From: Candidatus Auribacterota bacterium
Lineage (GTDB): Bacteria; Auribacterota; JAFGBW01
Length of the DNA: 10,753 bases
Direction of reading: 5' to 3'
NCBI GenBank assembly: GCA_016932965.1
Contig: JAFGBW010000088.1
Span: 1 to 10,753, forward strand
The position numbers were made by a program, and so were the translations under genes. Positions 5,640 through 10,753 of this stretch are shown in pieces (position 1 is the first letter of the stretch; each line of letters opens with the position of its first letter). Below the pieces are notes generated by a model. That model ran no database searches. It saw only the letters and a program-made list of their open reading frames with translations, and was not told the origin of the DNA.

Positions 5640-5918
5640 CTAAATCAAGACATAAGTATAGACCTGGATATCGCCAATCTGCTGCACGATGACCTGCGGG
5701 ACTTCTTTTTTATTGAATTGATTGTATGAAAAGGCAAAGGGCATGGGTTGTTCTGTATCGATCTGGATTTCAGGAGGGGCGGCCAGTTCAACTGAAGCCA
5801 TGCTTTGTATGGTGACAAAAGTGGTTCCGCCATAATGGATGTCTGGAGGAAGAGAAGCTGAAGCAACGCTCCATGATTGAAACAGGCATACTAAAAGTAC
5901 AGTCAGAACCGTTTTCAT
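5640..5918 (-). CDS. Small secreted protein of unknown function under a c-di-GMP riboswitch
   Basis: A 92-residue protein with no recognised family. Residues 1-21 form a Sec signal peptide: MK, a hydrophobic core TVLTVLLVCLF, then SVASA with a likely cut after Ala21. The mature part of about 71 residues has no cysteine and no further membrane segment. It is rich in short beta-like stretches such as TTFVTIQSMASVEL and VPQVIVQQIGDIQVYTYV. Cys11 is inside the signal core and does not make a good lipobox. GGGAGG lies 6 bases before the ATG at 5918, which supports translation. The leader reads as a cyclic di-GMP-I riboswitch with its own promoter, so expression should follow c-di-GMP level. Export to the periplasm or outside is inference. 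A role in surface attachment or matrix is only a guess from the regulator. No other gene shares this transcript. Confidence 0.8.
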   Translation of the reverse strand: MKTVLTVLLVCLFQSWSVASASLPPDIHYGGTTFVTIQSMASVELAAPPEIQIDTEQPMPFAFSYNQFNKKEVPQVIVQQIGDIQVYTYVLI

Positions 5919-5921
5919 TTT

Positions 5922-5989
5922 GATCCTCCCTTCATATTTTCTTTTCAGGTTGATCCTGAAAATCCCTAAAGGAAGGATCCAGGATCAAC
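5922..5989 (-). promoter_or_regulatory. Expression platform of the riboswitch
   Basis: On the - strand the 3' half of P1 is part of GTTGATCCTG (5980-5989). That segment pairs exactly with CAGGATCAAC (5949-5958), and its TTGATCCT also pairs with AGGATCAA of the ribosome site (5920-5927). The segment between, GATCCTTCC (5971-5979), pairs along its whole length with GGGAGGATC (5922-5930), with one G-U. There is no T-run, so control of translation is more likely than termination. The sequence does not tell whether c-di-GMP turns the gene on or off. Confidence 0.6.
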
Positions 5990-6076
5990 TTCGGTAACCT
6001 GACAACCTTTCTCAACGAGTGAAGGCTCATGGTTTTGCGTCCCGGTGTTTCCACGCGGTTTGCCTTTTCGGTTGAT
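5984..6076 (-). ncRNA. Cyclic di-GMP-I (GEMM-I) riboswitch aptamer
   Basis: On the - strand the leader carries the conserved blocks of the GEMM-I aptamer in order: GGCAAACC, a P2 hairpin closed by a GAAA tetraloop, GGGACGCAAAACC, a P3 arm, and AGGTTACCGAAG. P1 is formed by ATCAAC (6071-6076) with GTTGAT (5984-5989). In P3, ATGAGCCTT pairs with AAGGTTGTCA through TGA/TCA and CCTT/AAGG, where the common form pairs other bases. That looks like compensatory change. P2 has one bulged C. The call rests on remembered consensus and hand folding. The family binds the second messenger cyclic di-GMP, which governs the switch between motile and attached life. Confidence 0.88.
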
Positions 6077-6085
6077 TCTGATGAA

Positions 6086-6114
6086 ACTTTACCTGAAAAT
6101 ATGTAACGTGTCAA
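6086..6114 (-). promoter_or_regulatory. Promoter of the riboswitch transcript
   Basis: On the - strand a perfect TTGACA (6109-6114) is followed by 17 bases and TAAAGT (6086-6091), four of six -10 matches. The start of transcription would fall near 6079, directly before the P1 strand at 6076. That fit between promoter and aptamer supports both calls. Confidence 0.8.
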
Positions 6115-6141
6115 CAAAAAAATGATAAAATAATAAATAAT

Positions 6142-6160
6142 ATGTAATATAATATTACAT
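6142..6160. promoter_or_regulatory. AT-rich palindrome between two divergent promoters
   Basis: ATGTAATAT (6142-6150), one central A, and ATATTACAT (6152-6160) form a perfect 9+9 inverted repeat. It lies upstream of both the riboswitch promoter (6086-6114) and the rnpB promoter (6197-6226). It could be an operator for a dimeric regulator, or simply AT-rich spacer DNA that folds by chance. Confidence 0.3.
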
Positions 6161-6196
6161 TAAATGACTTTTTCGGGGACAGAATAAAAATAATGC

Positions 6197-6226
6197 TTGA
6201 AACTCGTTTCCACTTTCGTGCACAAT
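6197..6226 (+). promoter_or_regulatory. Candidate rnpB promoter
   Basis: TTGAAA (6197-6202), 18 bases, CACAAT (6221-6226). Five and four of six bases match consensus. The predicted start near 6233 agrees with the 5' end of the RNase P RNA drawn from its P1 helix. Confidence 0.55.
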
Positions 6227-6230
6227 TCAT

Positions 6231-6590
6231 GTGCGGGTGATCGGGAAGTCGCTGCAATGATTAGTATTGCAGAGGAAAGTCCGAACTCCATGGAAGAGGA
6301 TGCAGGATAACATCCTGGCTGCTCCGATAACAGGAGACAGACGGAAAGTGCCGCAGAAAATATACCGCCCATTCTTGGGTAAGGGTGAAAAGGCGAGGTA
6401 AGAGCTCACCGCAAAAGGAGTGATCCTTTTGGCAGGGAAAACCCCATCCGGAGCAAGATCAAACAGAAACGCTAAAGTCTTCCACTTTGTTTCGGGTAGA
6501 TCGCTAGAGACTGATGGTGACATCAGCCCCAGAGAAATGACTTCCGCTCCCTTAAAAGAGCACAGAATTCGGCTTACAGATCACCCGCAT
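6231..6590 (+). ncRNA. rnpB: RNase P RNA, bacterial type A
   Basis: This is the catalytic RNA that removes 5' leaders from precursor tRNAs, working with protein RnpA. P1 is formed by GCGGGTGATC (6233-6242) and GATCACCCGC (6579-6588). Universal core blocks follow in order: GAGGAAAGTCCGAACTCC near 6275, GCCGCAGAAAATATACCGCC near 6350, GGCGAGGTAAGAGCTCACCGC near 6392, GGAGCAAGATCAAACAG near 6450, AGAGAAATGACTTCCGC near 6532 and ACAGAATTCGGCTTACAG near 6562. The length of about 360 bases is normal. In the L15 loop, where most type A RNAs have GGU for binding the tRNA CCA end, the sequence reads GGGAAA (6435-6440), so the U appears to be an A. The exact ends are estimates from P1. Open frames over this stretch are not genes. 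Confidence 0.95.
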
Positions 6591-6620
6591 TTTATCACAG
6601 AATCGGGTGGTTATCTTTTT
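6580..6620 (+). terminator. Possible rnpB terminator overlapping P1
   Basis: ATCACCCG (6580-6587) can pair with CGGGTGGT (6604-6611), with one G-U, ahead of TATCTTTTT (6612-6620). The left arm is also the 3' strand of rnpB P1, so the two folds exclude each other. The loop is 16 bases and the T-run is interrupted, which weakens the case. Confidence 0.3.
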
Positions 6621-6797
6621 CATTTATTAACCGTAAAAATTCAGTAAAAGCACGGCCGTTTTATTTAGCTTCGCTTTGAACCTGAATATTTCACCACGAA
6701 TTGAAAAATTTTTGTAACTTATGACATAGATATGAGTTATGTAAAACAGAAAAAAACACAGTGTTTTTTCAAATTTATGATTTTAAGAGGAAGAATT
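6621..6797. other. Intergenic stretch between rnpB and gyrB, first half
   Basis: No gene is seen. A single ACCAC-type arm fragment TTTCACCACGAA lies near 6689-6700. AAAAAACAC (6751-6759) and GTGTTTTTT (6761-6769) form an AT-rich hairpin with T on its 3' side on both strands, so it could end transcripts in either direction. Confidence 0.35.
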
Positions 6798-6798
6798 T

Positions 6799-6935
6799 TA
6801 AACCACGAAACACACGAATTACACGAAAGGAAGAGATAAGAATATTGCGACATGTTTATTTGTAGGCAAATAAACATGTCGCAATAATTATAATTTTTTT
6901 TCTTTTTTTCGCGTGCTTAGTGTATTTCGTGGTTA
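6799..6935. repeat. Nested inverted-repeat element, copy 3, with perfect hairpin H5
   Basis: The left arm starts TTAAACCACGAAACACACGA (6799) and the right arm ends TGTATTTCGTGGTTAAG. They pair imperfectly over about 30 bases. Between them, 6843-6862 and 6867-6886 form a perfect 20-bp stem around TAGG (arm core TTGCGACATGTTTATTTG). Outer arms are of the same CACGAA-unit type as copies 1 and 2, but the inside is entirely different. Confidence 0.7.
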
Positions 6936-7003
6936 AGAAAAATCTTCATGAAAAATCCGGGCTAATGAACCCATCTTTTTTTTAAAAAAAATGGGAATCA
7001 GGC

Positions 7004-7032
7004 TTGCATTTTTCCGCCGTTTAATTTATTAT
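7004..7032 (+). promoter_or_regulatory. Candidate gyrB promoter
   Basis: TTGCAT (7004-7009), 17 bases, TATTAT (7027-7032). The -10 matches five of six bases, the -35 only three. The start would be near 7039, giving a leader of about 36 bases. A hairpin of T8/A8 flanked by CCCA and TGGG (6970-6995) lies just upstream. Confidence 0.5.
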
Positions 7033-7065
7033 ATATCAATTATTTTTTTCCGGAAAAAAGGATGA

Positions 7066-9501
<2,436 letters not shown>

Positions 9502-9590
9502 TATATGGCAATTGAGAATTCAGAATTTTTTCTCTTTTGATTTTAACTGATTGATTTTTAATTTTTGACCCTACTAGGGAGATATAAAAC

Positions 9591-10753
9591 GTGACAGAAA
9601 AGATCATACCCCTGGCTATCGAAGACGGAATGCGCAGGGCTTTTATCGATTATTCCATGAGCGTGATCATCGGGCGGGCCTTGCCTGATGCCCGTGATGG
9701 ATTGAAACCCGTGCACCGGCGTATCCTCTATGCCATGAATGAAATGGGTTTGATCCATAATCGTCCGTTTAAAAAGTCCGCCCGTGTTGTGGGCGAGGTG
9801 CTGGGAAAATACCATCCCCACGGCGACGCTTCCGTCTATGAGGCCATGGTCAGGATGAATCAGGATTTTTCCATGCGGTATCCTCTGGTGGGAGGCCAGG
9901 GCAATTTCGGGTCTGTGGACGGCGATCCGCCGGCCGCAATGCGATACACCGAAGCAAGACTGACCGCCCTTTCCGAGGAAATGCTGTCCGATATCGACAA
10001 AAATACGGTGCCGTGGAAAAACAATTTTGACGAATCTCTTATGGAACCGGAAATCCTTCCATGCAGGGTCCCGAATCTTTTGTTAAACGGCTCTTCCGGC
10101 ATCGCCGTCGGCATGGCTACGAATATTCCCCCTCATAACTTAAAAGAGATCGCTAACGGGATTGCCCGGCTGATCGATCATCCCCAGATCAGTGCTGCTG
10201 AACTCATGACTGAAATCAAGGGACCTGATTTTCCGACCGGCGGAATCCTGTGCGGACGTGAGGGAATCTTGCAGGCCTATGAAACAGGAAGAGGCGCCCT
10301 GATATTACGCTGCAGGGCAACCATTGAGGAAATGAAAGAGGGACGGGAACATATCCGTATTTCTGAAATCCCTTACCAGGTCAATAAAGCTAATCTTCTC
10401 CAGGATATTGCGAAACTCGTGAATGATAAGGAAATCACCGGCATTTCTGATTTGCGGGATGAATCCGACAAAGACGGCATGCGCATCATCATTGAATTGA
10501 AAAGGGGGGAAATAGGACAAATTGTGCTGAACCAGCTTTTCAAGCATACCAATCTGCAAATCACCTTTAACTGCAACATGCTGGCCATCAAGGGCGGACG
10601 TCCCAAAGTCATGGGATTGATCGAGCTTTTAAAGGAATGGATAGAGCATCGTAAAAAGATCATCATTGCATCCATCACATATGACCTGGAAAAGGCGCAA
10701 AAACGCGCCCATATCCTGGAAGGTTTCAAAAAGGCACTTGTCCATATAGACAG
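9591..10753 (+). CDS. gyrA: DNA gyrase subunit A, 5' part (runs off the window)
   Basis: GyrA holds the catalytic tyrosine that cuts and rejoins DNA. Translation from the GTG at 9591 gives 387 residues without a stop or frameshift, under half of a normal GyrA. It begins [20 protein letters not shown], then shows [22 protein letters not shown] (23-44), the winged-helix segment [20 protein letters not shown] (67-86), [20 protein letters not shown] with catalytic Tyr119, and the tower region beyond. Gyrase rather than topoisomerase IV is inferred from the adjacent gyrB. The positions matching E. coli Ser83 and Asp87 are Ala80 and Glu84. The ribosome site AGGGAG (9576-9581) lies 9 bases before the GTG and is partly inside a small hairpin CCCTA-C-TAGGG (9569-9579). 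Confidence 0.96.
   Translation, partial: MTEKIIPLAIEDGMRRAFIDYSMSVIIGRALPDARDGLKPVHRRILYAMNEMGLIHNRPFKKSARVVGEVLGKYHPHGDASVYEAMVRMNQDFSMRYPLVGGQGNFGSVDGDPPAAMRYTEARLTALSEEMLSDIDKNTVPWKNNFDESLMEPEILPCRVPNLLLNGSSGIAVGMATNIPPHNLKEIANGIARLIDHPQISAAELMTEIKGPDFPTGGILCGREGILQAYETGRGALILRCRATIEEMKEGREHIRISEIPYQVNKANLLQDIAKLVNDKEITGISDLRDESDKDGMRIIIELKRGEIGQIVLNQLFKHTNLQITFNCNMLAIKGGRPKVMGLIELLKEWIEHRKKIIIASITYDLEKAQKRAHILEGFKKALVHID

Noticed and set aside
5932-6117. - strand open frame of 61 codons upstream of the secreted protein
   Set aside because: It coincides with the promoter, the riboswitch aptamer and its platform, which explain its conserved words.
6420-6647. + strand open frame of 75 codons
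   Set aside because: It covers the conserved core of rnpB; the sequence is explained by the RNA.

Overview
The window looks like a piece of chromosome from a free-living Gram-negative bacterium with medium GC content. The support is a GyrB of 808 residues carrying the long insertion of the Gram-negative type, a type A RNase P RNA, and sigma70-like promoters. The phylum cannot be settled by eye. Gene order and protein style fit Desulfobacterota or a PVC-related lineage such as Omnitrophota. Nearly every gene is housekeeping. The spaces between genes are unusually rich in inverted repeats.

Layout. Bases 1-71 hold the 3' end of an unidentified + strand gene. On the - strand, reading from about 3173 down to 329, lies a translation operon: rpsP (S16), trmD, rplS (L19), a possible small membrane protein, rnhB (RNase HII) and yraN. 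Its promoter is good, most of the genes overlap or nearly touch, and rimM and the KH-domain gene that often sit between rpsP and trmD are absent. On the + strand follow trpS (3611-4576) and a YjbQ/UPF0047 gene (4904-5323). The space between these two carries four near-perfect long hairpins.

The most interesting locus is 5640-6114 on the - strand. A strong promoter drives a leader that reads as a cyclic di-GMP-I (GEMM-I) riboswitch. The leader ends in a short segment whose pieces can pair with P1, with each other, or with the ribosome binding site. The only gene it controls encodes a 92-residue protein with a signal peptide and no recognised family, so this appears to be a c-di-GMP-controlled secreted protein of unknown role. 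Divergent from it lies rnpB (6231-6590).

From 7004 to the window end is the gyrase operon: a promoter, gyrB (7075-9501) and gyrA (9591 to beyond the edge). The two subunits form the A2B2 topoisomerase that introduces negative supercoils.

Two short repeat families occur between genes: (a) elements of about 130-140 bp with inverted arms built from units of about 9 bp (CACGAAGNN-like), and (b) hairpins of about 30 bp that begin with GTCAT. Five further unrelated hairpins have perfect 16-20 bp stems. No tRNA, CRISPR array, prophage or insertion sequence with a transposase was seen.
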